The notes beneath the pieces are model-generated. The model saw only the letters and a program-made list of their open reading frames with translations, was not told the origin of the DNA and made no database searches. From positions 1-64,000 of the forward strand of contig CAYYMM010000002.1 of NCBI GenBank assembly GCA_964472395.1: a stretch of DNA of 64,000 bases, given 5' to 3'. Position numbers and translations under genes: made by a program. The DNA is from CALFER01 sp964472395 (GTDB lineage: Bacteria > CSSED10-310 > CALFER01). Positions 1-8,310 of the stretch are shown here, one piece after another; the first letter of the stretch is position 1, and the number at the start of each line of letters is the position of its first letter.

Positions 1-1250
1 ACCACCCGACTCCCGTCCCGCGTGATCGAGGCATGGGTCTCCTCCCAGTATTCAACCGTCGTGTTGGGGGTCTTTGCCAGATACACGACCCTCGCATCCG
101 TAGTATCGAGTGTCACAAGAACGATGGATCGGTCGAGCCAGTTTTTCTCGGGTAGAGAGGGCTGTATATACGTCGAAACAAGTGCATATCCGGCATGGTT
201 GCATGAAATATGCACACCGGATTGAAGGCCGTACGGCGAGCCGAAATCATAGAAAAGCCGGATGAGAGGCGTGCGATTCGTCCCGTCGTAACTGCCTCCG
301 GCCTCGAGGATCGGCTGGGTCGCGAAATCGATCGGGATCAAGTCGATATAATCCGTATTGATGTTCTGCATGACGATCACCTCGCGCCCCGACGCATCGA
401 TTCCGACATCCGAATGCGCCGTCGCGTAATCCAGCCGGTGAAACTGCGTCAGGTCGCGTGTCGCCATGACCAATCCCGCAAGAAGTCCCCCGTTATTGTA
501 GTCGGATCCGATCAGAAGATAGTTCCCGTGCCACGACATGCCGACCCAGTCGATCAGCCGTTCGTTTTCCTGAAGTGTGCGCACACCCAGTGTCGAACCG
601 GTCGCACGATCCCAACAGAACAGATGCACCGGTTCATAGTTCTCCTGCGCATCTCCCTGCAGCATCAGACCCCAGTAGCGCATATCGACAGACGGCTCCC
701 CTTCGTCCTTGCACGTGATCCGATAGACATTCGATGACGCGATCAGAGGACCGATGATCGAATCCTGCGTGAAATCGACGATGGTCGTCAGATCACCGGT
801 CGTGACGTCGAGCGTCACGATGCTGAAATCGATGAATCCCCACAGCAGATTTGCATTGGAGGGGTCCCATCGCGGCTCGGACAGTGAGGGCTGGATCACG
901 AGATTCGCGGATGTGTTGAAGGGGATCGAAGCTGTCGAGTAGACGTCCCAACCGTCCGACGGATCGAGCAGAATCAGGGATTGGTCGACGTTGAACGGAT
1001 CGAATCGGGAGTATTCATGCCGCGAATGGTAAATATCGCGCGTGGTCGCCTTGAACAGAATCGTCCCGAAGGACGGCTCGAAATACTCGACACCGGGATC
1101 CGGTTCCGCCAGGGGCACGAGCGGATACCTCGGGTTGTTGCCCGACAGGGGATCCGGAACCTCGGTGAAAGCGTAATCCGGTGCATACTCCAGCGCGAAC
1201 GTGATCGGAATACCAATGAATACAATGCTCAGCACGATTGCTCTCATCAT
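1..1250 (-). CDS. Secreted beta-propeller-like protein, partial (C-terminus outside window)
   Basis: An open frame runs from an ATG at 1250 leftwards off the window edge, about 416 codons without a stop. GGAGG lies about 9 bases upstream of the ATG. The N-terminus is a signal peptide (MMRAIVLSIVFIGIPITFA). The body has repeated motifs such as SEPRWDPSNANLLWG, GIDASGREVIVMQ, HISCNHAGYALVS and HASITRDGSRVV. These resemble the 'D..G..I.F' strands of TolB/WD40-like propellers. It is transcribed divergently from the phosphatase at 1396. No catalytic residues are recognised. An extracellular or periplasmic propeller is the best guess; the exact family is unknown. Confidence 0.72.
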   Translation of the reverse strand, partial: MMRAIVLSIVFIGIPITFALEYAPDYAFTEVPDPLSGNNPRYPLVPLAEPDPGVEYFEPSFGTILFKATTRDIYHSRHEYSRFDPFNVDQSLILLDPSDGWDVYSTASIPFNTSANLVIQPSLSEPRWDPSNANLLWGFIDFSIVTLDVTTGDLTTIVDFTQDSIIGPLIASSNVYRITCKDEGEPSVDMRYWGLMLQGDAQENYEPVHLFCWDRATGSTLGVRTLQENERLIDWVGMSWHGNYLLIGSDYNNGGLLAGLVMATRDLTQFHRLDYATAHSDVGIDASGREVIVMQNINTDYIDLIPIDFATQPILEAGGSYDGTNRTPLIRLFYDFGSPYGLQSGVHISCNHAGYALVSTYIQPSLPEKNWLDRSIVLVTLDTTDARVVYLAKTPNTTVEYWEETHASITRDGSRV

Positions 1251-1292
1251 GCGGGTTTCCTCCATCCTGCCGGCCGATCGTCGAGTCCGGCC

Positions 1293-1321
1293 GGGACAAT
1301 CGGTGTCAATCTCAGTATAAT
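1293..1321 (+). promoter_or_regulatory. Candidate sigma70-type promoter for the acid phosphatase
   Basis: A perfect -10 box TATAAT lies at 1316-1321. GGGACA at 1293-1298 stands 17 bases upstream as a partial -35 box (4 of 6). The start codon at 1396 follows 75 bases downstream. The call rests on motif match and position only. Confidence 0.45.
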
Positions 1322-1395
1322 GAAATATACGGTTCCGAGTCGAACCCACCACCGGATCCATTGACAGACTTTAACGCCCCTCAACGGAGGAACTC

Positions 1396-2244
1396 ATGAA
1401 GCATGATTGGACACGGTCGATCTTCGTCGCGCTGAGCTTGTGTGTATTCATCCTACCTCAACCGGCATTTTCGACCGATTCCCCTTCTCCCGCATCGTCA
1501 CCATCCCCGACCTCTTCCCCCTGCCCCGACTCCGCAACGCTCAACGCCGTCGCCTGGGTGCAAACCTCGGCGGAATACGCAGGCCTGGCGATCGGTGCAT
1601 TTCACCTCGCACAGGAGCGTCTGACAGAAGCGCTCGCGAATCCGGATCGATCCTGGTCGGCGGCTGTGGAACAGCCTGCGCCGGACGCGGCCCTGCCTCC
1701 AGTGGTGATCGTGGATCTGGACGAGACCGTCCTGGATAACTCGGCGTTCGAAGCGCAGGTGATCATCGATCAGGTGCGCAGAGTTCATATCCAGCGCAAG
1801 GAGTTCGTGGATCTGGGAGGGTCGCGACTCGTTCCGGGTGCTCTCGAGTTTATCTCATCCACTCTGAACGCAGGCGTCCGGATCGTGGCGATTACGAACC
1901 GACGTCTTCCGGAAAAGGATCATACTCTCGCCAACCTGATCGCGCTCGGCATCCCGGCCGACGATCCGGCACGTTTCGAGGTCATGTTCAGGAACGATTC
2001 CGTCGGTTGGACGCGCGACAAGACCTCGCGGCGCGCGGAAGTCGCCCGGACACACCGCATCGTGCTCATGATCGGCGATCAGATCGGCGACTTTATATCC
2101 GTCGAGGGGCTGGACAATGCGAAGGAGCGTGAGTTGGCCCGTATACATGCTGCTCGCTGGGGGGTGCACTGGATCCTGCTGCCCAATCCAATATACGGCG
2201 ACTGGTCGAGGGATGCGCGGACGCTGATACGAGGATATAAATAG
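1396..2244 (+). CDS. HAD-superfamily acid phosphatase, lipoprotein e(P4)/class B-like
   Basis: A 282-residue secreted phosphomonoesterase, likely removing phosphate from nucleotides or other small esters outside the cytoplasm. Residues 1-26 form a signal peptide. A Ser/Pro-rich linker follows (about 27-46). HAD motif I is VDLDETVLDN with the nucleophile Asp107 and Asp109. Motif II is AITNRR (about 165), motif III the Lys of DKTSRR, and motif IV IGDQIGDF (about 226-233). The DLDETVLDN signature is typical of the e(P4)/acid phosphatase B group. No lipobox Cys is visible, so it is probably soluble rather than a lipoprotein. AACGGAGGAACTC precedes the ATG. Confidence 0.9.
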   Translation: MKHDWTRSIFVALSLCVFILPQPAFSTDSPSPASSPSPTSSPCPDSATLNAVAWVQTSAEYAGLAIGAFHLAQERLTEALANPDRSWSAAVEQPAPDAALPPVVIVDLDETVLDNSAFEAQVIIDQVRRVHIQRKEFVDLGGSRLVPGALEFISSTLNAGVRIVAITNRRLPEKDHTLANLIALGIPADDPARFEVMFRNDSVGWTRDKTSRRAEVARTHRIVLMIGDQIGDFISVEGLDNAKERELARIHAARWGVHWILLPNPIYGDWSRDARTLIRGYK

Positions 2245-2306
2245 ACGCCTTCGGTTCGATCAATCGTCGGCATGAACGATTCTGCGATATCCGGACTGAC
2301 ACGGGC

Positions 2307-3296
2307 TCATCCGGCCAGCAGGCGATCGATGCGATACATCCAGCGCCTTGCAGTTCTCCCATTAAAAATGCATCCTGCCAGCGCATAACAGGCAGGATAT
2401 CCCGAGTCGGATGTGTGGTAGCATCCGGCACATTCCGGAAGCGAATCGAACGAGATACTCCCGTGGAGTTGACGTAACCGGCGCATCGTGTCGTTGTTCC
2501 AGAGTTCCCTGAGGGTATGTTCGTGAAGGGATCCAAGAGGAAAGCGGTCGAGGGTGCAGCAAGGGAATACCGTTCCGTCCGCGCGAATGTATGCAGGACC
2601 AAGCCAGAGAATCGGGCAGGATCGGCGACGTAGTGACTTGGTGATACTGCTTTCAGGTCGATCCGCGATCGTGCATCTCCGGACCGAGATTCCATCGGGA
2701 TTCAGAGCGCGCACAAACTTTCGGAAATCGGCTTCTTTCCGGTGCATTTCAGGCCATCGGATCATCTGGATCACGATGTTCGTGCCTTTCCCGGCCGCCC
2801 TGCAGGCTGAAATCAGTTCTCGACTGGTTCGGACAACATCATCAAAGCGAGCACCCAGACGGTATTTCTCATAGATTTCGGGAATATGCGAATCCATGGC
2901 GATGATGAGCAGATCAGGTCCCGCTTCCATGACAGCCCGAACCTCTTCTGAAAAAGGATACGCGGCATTCGTTGTGATATCGGTCACGATCCCGAGCGCT
3001 TTACAGCGTTCAACCGCATGTGGAAGATGCGGCCACAAAAGCGGTTCTCCCCACCCGAAGAGAAACACCATCTCGACCTCGTTCCGGCATTTGTCCAGAA
3101 TGCCCATACACAGATCCCGATCCATGTGCGCCGGTTGTGTAATGAATTCAGATCGCCGGCAATTGGGGCACCGCAGATTGCAGTGAGACGTCACTTCCAG
3201 TAAAACTTCCGAGGGACCGACGCGAAGGTGGCTCGATAGCGTCAACCAGCCTTGGAGACGCTCAAAGCGCTGCATCAATCTGTATTCGATGTGCAT
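2307..3296 (-). CDS. Radical SAM protein with SPASM domain
   Basis: A 329-residue radical S-adenosylmethionine enzyme. The [4Fe-4S]-binding motif CNLRCPNC (Cys39, 43, 46) follows LLEVTSH, as in SPASM-type maturases. A C-terminal SPASM region starts at CPILWLGPAYIRADGTVFPC and continues with LGSLHEHTLRELWNN and CAGCYH, binding extra clusters. Relatives modify peptides or tailor small molecules; the substrate here is not evident. GGGGAG precedes the ATG. Its first 22 bases overlap the end of the SGNH-hydrolase gene, so the two are probably co-translated. No obvious precursor peptide gene lies beside it. Confidence 0.88.
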   Translation of the reverse strand: MHIEYRLMQRFERLQGWLTLSSHLRVGPSEVLLEVTSHCNLRCPNCRRSEFITQPAHMDRDLCMGILDKCRNEVEMVFLFGWGEPLLWPHLPHAVERCKALGIVTDITTNAAYPFSEEVRAVMEAGPDLLIIAMDSHIPEIYEKYRLGARFDDVVRTSRELISACRAAGKGTNIVIQMIRWPEMHRKEADFRKFVRALNPDGISVRRCTIADRPESSITKSLRRRSCPILWLGPAYIRADGTVFPCCTLDRFPLGSLHEHTLRELWNNDTMRRLRQLHGSISFDSLPECAGCYHTSDSGYPACYALAGCIFNGRTARRWMYRIDRLLAG

Positions 3297-4093
3297 GGGC
3301 GCTCCCCGGTGACATGCTCCGCCAGGGATCCGGCAATCAGACCGGCCAGGACGGAGTCTCCCTTCGTATTCAGATGGTAGGCATTCGAGTAAAGATCACT
3401 GGTTTCGGAATAATCAGGGATCACAGGATCCGGATCAATCAGTCGAGTCGAATGGTTCGGAAATCGCTTGAGACGCTCACGTAACGCGTTTCGGTATTGC
3501 ACGATCGGATCTTGCGAGCCGTCTTCATAAAGCGCTTTTCGCAGGAAACGCAAGACTGCTTCCATCCGTGGAATGTTCGGTCGTGATCCATGCCCGAATC
3601 TGGCGATTTCAACGATGCAGGTCTCGATGTCCAACGCCGCCAAGTCGTCCGCGAGTCGGATCATCTCAGTCGCATATCGCACGGGTCCACGATGCTCCAG
3701 CACATCATTCACTCCTCCGATGACGACGATGAGGTGAATCTCCGGGTCCGACAGGAGGCCGATCTGATATCCGGTTCGGGAATCTCGCCGGAAAAGTTCC
3801 ATACGAATCCGTCGGCTATCCGCCCCCCGGTACCCCTCGCTGCGGCATTGCACCGTGATTCCCCGCTTCTCAAACGAAGCCCGGAGAGGGGTTTCCAGCC
3901 GACCGTCCGCAACCCAGCTATCGCCGATCAGTCCGATGTGTCTCGTACCCGATACCCGATTCGGCGCAAGCCCGATCGGCCGACTCGATAGCTCTCGATC
4001 CCGATCATCGGAACACTGGAAAAATCCGTACAGAAAAATGAAACCCGCAGCAACCGCTACGAAAAAAACTGTACGAGTACGGTATCCCGACAT
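3275..4093 (-). CDS. SGNH/GDSL-type hydrolase, membrane-anchored or secreted
   Basis: A 272-residue protein with an N-terminal hydrophobic segment (TVFFVAVAAGFIFLYGFF, about 8-25). Block I is IGLIGDSW with the presumed nucleophilic Ser. IGGVNDV supplies the Gly/Asn oxyanion block, and NAYHLNTKGDS the His block. The usual Asp of DxxH reads Asn (NAYH), so the catalytic triad may be incomplete or altered. SGNH enzymes cleave acyl esters on lipids, sugars or cell-wall polymers. The Cys after the hydrophobic stretch (FFQCSDD) is a poor lipobox. It is the first gene of a two-gene unit with the radical SAM protein. The 154 bases upstream are AT-rich and hold no clear promoter match. Confidence 0.78.
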   Translation of the reverse strand: MSGYRTRTVFFVAVAAGFIFLYGFFQCSDDRDRELSSRPIGLAPNRVSGTRHIGLIGDSWVADGRLETPLRASFEKRGITVQCRSEGYRGADSRRIRMELFRRDSRTGYQIGLLSDPEIHLIVVIGGVNDVLEHRGPVRYATEMIRLADDLAALDIETCIVEIARFGHGSRPNIPRMEAVLRFLRKALYEDGSQDPIVQYRNALRERLKRFPNHSTRLIDPDPVIPDYSETSDLYSNAYHLNTKGDSVLAGLIAGSLAEHVTGERPCTSNTD

Positions 4094-4247
4094 GAATAAA
4101 ATTCAACCCCTACGGACGCATAACTAAGTCTCAAACCGGTTAGAGTATATAACAATCCCAACACAACTTGCCACCAGATTTTTAAGATCAATCGTTCAAT
4201 TTCTTTAATGATCCGACTGACTGAATCCGATCACTTGACCCAGTTGT

Positions 4248-4916
4248 TCACACTTCGATACACAGACTTGCAATCTCGTGTATACCGCGTGGCGACAGTG
4301 TGTAAATCCCATCCCCCAACCGATCAAACCATCCGTACACATTTCGATACAACGTGGTCCGGACATCCGTTTCCTGTAACTCTTTGGCAATGTGCGCCGC
4401 CTTGGACGGGCCCTGTTCCCTGAGATACAACGCAATCCGGATCGCCCGCTGCCGGTATGCCGTCATCATCACCTTCCTCCGACCGCTGCCTCCGGGCATC
4501 GGATCACCCTGTCTTCGCTGGAATTCCCCCAGCATTTTCCGACGTCGGCCGCTGTGTATTCTCGGTTGGTACTGACCCGGATCGATCACGACGTCGGCTC
4601 GGCTGCGTTTCGAGTTGGACAGGATCAGTATGAGTCCGATTCCGAGCATCCGGAGCAGTTTGACGATGTGACGCCGGCGTTTTCGGAATGCCTTGCATGT
4701 CGAGGGGATGCCGATGTAAACGAGACTGGAGATACTGAGGCGGTTGACGGCCTGGAGAACGACATCGAGACTGAATGCGAGTTTCAGTTCGACCACGACC
4801 GGTTCATCGTCGGGTCGGACCGCGAGCACATCGCACTCGCCGATTTCGCCCTTGACGACATACCCCTGGCTCTCGAGCAACCGTTTGACGGGATGGTAGA
4901 GGTCGACTTCCTTCAT
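4248..4916 (-). CDS. DUF2161-type protein with PD-(D/E)XK nuclease-like fold
   Basis: A 222-residue protein. The N-terminal half carries GECDVLAVRPDDEPVVVELKL, giving the D-x(n)-E-x-K pattern (Asp29, Glu43, Lys45) of PD-(D/E)XK phosphodiesterases. The C-terminal half (about 150-215) looks like a winged helix (AAHIAKELQETDVRTTLYRN) and ends in a YTLSPRG hairpin. This layout matches the DUF2161 family as I know it; the biological role is uncharacterised. It lies 19 bases after the sagB-like gene in the same direction and is probably the last gene of that operon. Confidence 0.78.
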   Translation of the reverse strand: MKEVDLYHPVKRLLESQGYVVKGEIGECDVLAVRPDDEPVVVELKLAFSLDVVLQAVNRLSISSLVYIGIPSTCKAFRKRRRHIVKLLRMLGIGLILILSNSKRSRADVVIDPGQYQPRIHSGRRRKMLGEFQRRQGDPMPGGSGRRKVMMTAYRQRAIRIALYLREQGPSKAAHIAKELQETDVRTTLYRNVYGWFDRLGDGIYTLSPRGIHEIASLCIEV

Positions 4917-4935
4917 GAGTGCAGTCAGGGGATCG

Positions 4936-5676
4936 TCACGCCGTCAGTTTGCGGCCCAGCGCGGCGAGATACAGTGTGAACATCGTATCGCCGTCCGCTC
5001 CGATGATCCGATCGACTGCGTCGTCATCGAACGCGGCGATCGCACAGGCACCGCATCCCGTCGACTCCGCCGCAAGATACAGATTCTGGCAGATGTGGCC
5101 GGCATCGAGATGCAGATAGCGATATCCGCGTTCTCCGTATCGCCAGGTCATCCGGTAGGGAATCGCCATCCAGATGAATGTGACGGCGCAATCCAGGATC
5201 ATATGTTGTCCGAGACAGGCGTCGGTCAATTGCCTCGCCGTGTCGGGTTTCGCGCCAACGAGTCCGAGTTCATGGGATCCGGCGATGTAGCGATAAAGAC
5301 CCGGTTGTACCCGGTCGACCCGATTGATCAGAAGGAATGTTTCGATGGCATGCCTGGCGCCTGCGGAAGGCACGGTCCGCAAGGTGTACTTGGGATGTGA
5401 TTGCTTGATTCCGTGGGAACTCCACAGCAGATACGAGAGTTCATCAAGGGAAATCGACTCGTCCTGATACTCACGTACACTCAACCGCTGTTCGATCAGC
5501 TTCGTCAGATCCGTCTGTGCCGGAACGAAGCGGCGGGGATCCGGAAGCTCGATCCGTTTCATGCCGTCCGGCACGGGCAGTTCCACCGGAGGTTGCACGA
5601 TCCCTCGGGTCTGGTCTGATTCACTCATGTTGATGTATTTCGTCATTTCAATGAATGTTTGTCCCGTTGTTTTCAT
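4936..5676 (-). CDS. SagB/ThcOx-type nitroreductase-fold oxidoreductase
   Basis: A 246-residue FMN-dependent oxidoreductase. Family hallmarks are RLSVREY near the start, SLDELSYLLWSSHG, TVPSAGARHAIETFLLIN, and HLDAGHICQNLYLAAESTGCG followed by AIAAFDDD. Characterised SagB/McbC proteins oxidise peptide azolines to azoles together with a YcaO cyclodehydratase, but many stand-alone members have no known substrate. No YcaO or precursor peptide is seen here. The ATG at 5676 is chosen because GGAGG lies 5-9 bases upstream; an earlier ATG at 5709 has no such site. It lies 33 bases after the acyl-ACP synthetase fusion, which may point to an acyl or lipid substrate (inference). Confidence 0.86.
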   Translation of the reverse strand: MKTTGQTFIEMTKYINMSESDQTRGIVQPPVELPVPDGMKRIELPDPRRFVPAQTDLTKLIEQRLSVREYQDESISLDELSYLLWSSHGIKQSHPKYTLRTVPSAGARHAIETFLLINRVDRVQPGLYRYIAGSHELGLVGAKPDTARQLTDACLGQHMILDCAVTFIWMAIPYRMTWRYGERGYRYLHLDAGHICQNLYLAAESTGCGACAIAAFDDDAVDRIIGADGDTMFTLYLAALGRKLTA

Positions 5677-5709
5677 GTATCCTCCATCGTATGGCGCATG
5701 TGCCCGCAC

Positions 5710-8184
5710 TCACGGAGCGCTCTGATTGTCCAGCACGCGCTGATAGACCGTGTCGGCGATCGCATCGTAATCCCGATCTTCGGGATAGACCGCCGGCAAA
5801 AACGTCACACTGATTTTCGACCAGATCCGGGGAATGCGGTTTCCTTTCGGGAATGCTTCGAACGCGCCTTTGATGGAAACCGGCACGATCGGGACATTGA
5901 GTTCTCGGCTGAGGATGGCGAATGTGCGTTTGAACGTGTTGAGGCGACCGTCGCGTGTGCGCGTGCCCTCCGGGAAAATGATGATGTTCTTGCCGTTCTT
6001 GAGCACCTCACCCAGTTTCTGAAGCGACTGTTTCAGATCCCGATTGATGTCCATGACGATGACATTATTCCGATTGGCCAGCGCGCGGATCCAACGATTC
6101 CTGACATGCTTTGCCTTTGCGTAGAAATACGTTTCCTTAAGCACATTGTATTTCATGTAGATCGCGACGAACAACCCGTCGATGAAACTCTGGTGATTCG
6201 GCGCGATGATGCATGGCCCTTCCGGAATGTTTTCCGCTCCTTCACCTCGCATCCTGAAATAGAACTTCAGCAGAACCGAGGCCGTATTCCGGAACAGGTT
6301 CATCGTGAACCATCGTCTGGGGAGCGTCAGATCGACATGTTCCTTAAAAATCGCTCCCCAGCGCACGACCTCGACGGCCATCTTCTGCTTCTTTTCTCTC
6401 AGATACTGCGCAAGCTTTTCGACAGTCGCATTCTGCAGCAGGGCGTCTTCCCGGATGTCGGTTCCGAATGTTGAATTCAGAAACGTGAGGAGGCTGACCT
6501 TGTCGAGTGAATCCATGCCGAGATCGATTTCGATATGGTCATCCGGACGGATCTCCGACCGTGTCTGTTCCTTCATGTAATCCCGAATGACCTGATATTC
6601 CTCGAATCCCGGCTCGGGTGGCGCATGGCGTTCCCGATTCTGACGCGATTCGACGAGTTCGGCGAGTTTGAACCGTTGGATTTTGCCCAGTCGTGTTTTG
6701 GGGATTTCTTCCTTGACGATTGTGTACTGCAAGATTCGTTTGGCCGGAGAAGCCGCGCGGTTGTAGCGGTCGACGACATCCCACCGGACGAACTCGTCGA
6801 AATTCAGGATCCCTTTTTCGCTGACCAGCCGGAAATCGGGATAAATCAGGGCATGCAGCGCTTCTTTGTAAAACAGCACGGCGGTCTCGGCAATGCAGGC
6901 CGACATCTCGGTCAGCTTGGTCTCGATCTCGGCAGGATTGATGTTCTTTCCATTCGGCAGCACGATGATTTCCTTGATCCGTCCCGTGATGTGGATGAAC
7001 CCGTTCCTGACAAATCCCACGTCTCCGGTGTGCAGCCAGCCCTCCCGGAGAATCTCGGCGGTTTCCTCGGGCCGGTTGTAATACCCCTGCATGATGTTCG
7101 GGCCACGCGCACAGATTTCATCGTTTTCGGCTATCCGGATCTCGAGTCCCGGCAAGGCTTCCCCCGCCGACCCGATTCTCCAGCGCCCCGGACGGGTGAA
7201 CGTGATCATGGGAGCCGCTTCGGTCATTCCGAACCCCTCGAGCATCTCGAATCCCAGCGCTTTATAGTCCCGAGCGACATCTTCATCGAGTTTGGCGCCG
7301 CCGCAGACCATATACTCCATCTTTCCACCCAGTTTATCGTGGACTTTCCGGAACACGAGTTTCGACACCGCGCGGACATTGATCAGGCGGATCAGCTTGA
7401 ACAGCAACCGCGTAACGGTCTTTTGATTGATCTTGTCCATGATCCCTTTTCGGATGACCGCATACAGACGCGGAACACCGATCATGATCGCGATCCCGTG
7501 ACTCAGTGTCGCCATGATGGCATCCGAGGTCATTCCGGGGGAGAAGGCGATGGTGGCGCCGACCGCGACCGGAGCGACCAGGGTTCCGATCAGGGGAAAG
7601 ATGTGGTGCATCGGCAGGAGTGCGAGAACCTTACGTTCGGGCGTGAAGATCGGGATCTCGATCGATACGGCATCGATATTGGCGATCAGATTACCGAATG
7701 ACAACATGACCCCTTTCGGGCTCCCCGTCGTCCCGGAGGTATAGATGATGACGGCTGTCCGTTCGGTATCCTCGATCGTCAGCGTGTCCGGGATCGCCTG
7801 GGTCGCCTGCACGGAAATATCGTCGAAGACCATGATTGTGAAACGGTAGGTGAGTCGTTCGCATGCGAGTCTGAGGAGTGATTCCGTGTCCCGCGAGCAG
7901 AAAATCACTTCGGGGGTGCAGTCATTGAGGATAAACGCGACTTCATCGGCCGATGCCATGCAGTCGATCGGGACGACGACCGCACCATCCGCCCAGCCCG
8001 CGAAGAACGCGTAGGCCCATTCCGGTCGGTTGGGAGAAAATATGGCGATTTTCCCGGGTTTCATCCCGGAGAACAGCTCGCGATACTGCGCAACATGCGC
8101 CAGCAGTTCCCGATAGGATATCCGTTCCTCCTTCCAGATAATGGCACAGTCGGAACTCGATCGAATGAAATCGTATGAACGCAT
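5710..8184 (-). CDS. Acyl-ACP/CoA synthetase - acyl carrier domain - PlsC acyltransferase fusion (Aas-like)
   Basis: An 824-residue protein that appears to activate fatty acids and transfer them to a lysolipid. Domain 1 (about 1-505) is an AMP-forming ligase: YTSGTTGSPKG at 148-158, GFGMTEAAP near 318, and the C-terminal hinge GRIKE. Domain 2 (about 525-600) is an acyl carrier domain with the phosphopantetheine Ser in GMDSLDKVSL (Ser559). Domain 3 (about 615-820) is a PlsC-type acyltransferase with NHQSFID (His664, Asp669) and FPEGTR (737-742). E. coli Aas couples the first and third activities and borrows external ACP; here the carrier is built in. The start at 8184 has AAAGGA upstream. Likely first gene of the operon with the SagB-like and DUF2161 genes. 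Confidence 0.9.
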   Translation of the reverse strand: MRSYDFIRSSSDCAIIWKEERISYRELLAHVAQYRELFSGMKPGKIAIFSPNRPEWAYAFFAGWADGAVVVPIDCMASADEVAFILNDCTPEVIFCSRDTESLLRLACERLTYRFTIMVFDDISVQATQAIPDTLTIEDTERTAVIIYTSGTTGSPKGVMLSFGNLIANIDAVSIEIPIFTPERKVLALLPMHHIFPLIGTLVAPVAVGATIAFSPGMTSDAIMATLSHGIAIMIGVPRLYAVIRKGIMDKINQKTVTRLLFKLIRLINVRAVSKLVFRKVHDKLGGKMEYMVCGGAKLDEDVARDYKALGFEMLEGFGMTEAAPMITFTRPGRWRIGSAGEALPGLEIRIAENDEICARGPNIMQGYYNRPEETAEILREGWLHTGDVGFVRNGFIHITGRIKEIIVLPNGKNINPAEIETKLTEMSACIAETAVLFYKEALHALIYPDFRLVSEKGILNFDEFVRWDVVDRYNRAASPAKRILQYTIVKEEIPKTRLGKIQRFKLAELVESRQNRERHAPPEPGFEEYQVIRDYMKEQTRSEIRPDDHIEIDLGMDSLDKVSLLTFLNSTFGTDIREDALLQNATVEKLAQYLREKKQKMAVEVVRWGAIFKEHVDLTLPRRWFTMNLFRNTASVLLKFYFRMRGEGAENIPEGPCIIAPNHQSFIDGLFVAIYMKYNVLKETYFYAKAKHVRNRWIRALANRNNVIVMDINRDLKQSLQKLGEVLKNGKNIIIFPEGTRTRDGRLNTFKRTFAILSRELNVPIVPVSIKGAFEAFPKGNRIPRIWSKISVTFLPAVYPEDRDYDAIADTVYQRVLDNQSAP

Positions 8185-8245
8185 GCGGGTTTCCTTTCCC
8201 GTTCGATCCGCGGCAGGATCGGACGGGTGCAGTATATGCAAACCG

Positions 8246-8266
8246 GTGGCTTGTGGCTAGTGGCTC
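8246..8266. repeat. Three 7-bp tandem units GTGGCTN
   Basis: The units GTGGCTT, GTGGCTA and GTGGCTC follow one another directly in the 126-bp gap between the acyltransferase start and the end of the beta-helix gene. No function is evident. Confidence 0.6.
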
Positions 8267-8310
8267 ATTTCATTCGTCGAGTCTGCAAGGCGTCGCGATG
8301 CAGAGATGGA

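Noticed and set aside
4094..4247. A small RNA or tRNA in the AT-rich gap between the SGNH and DUF2161 genes
   Set aside because: No cloverleaf, T-loop or stem of convincing length could be drawn by eye.
6535..7701. A 388-residue plus-strand open frame inside the acyl-ACP synthetase gene
   Set aside because: Antisense shadow: no motif, Asp/Arg/His-rich, opposite a well-supported gene.
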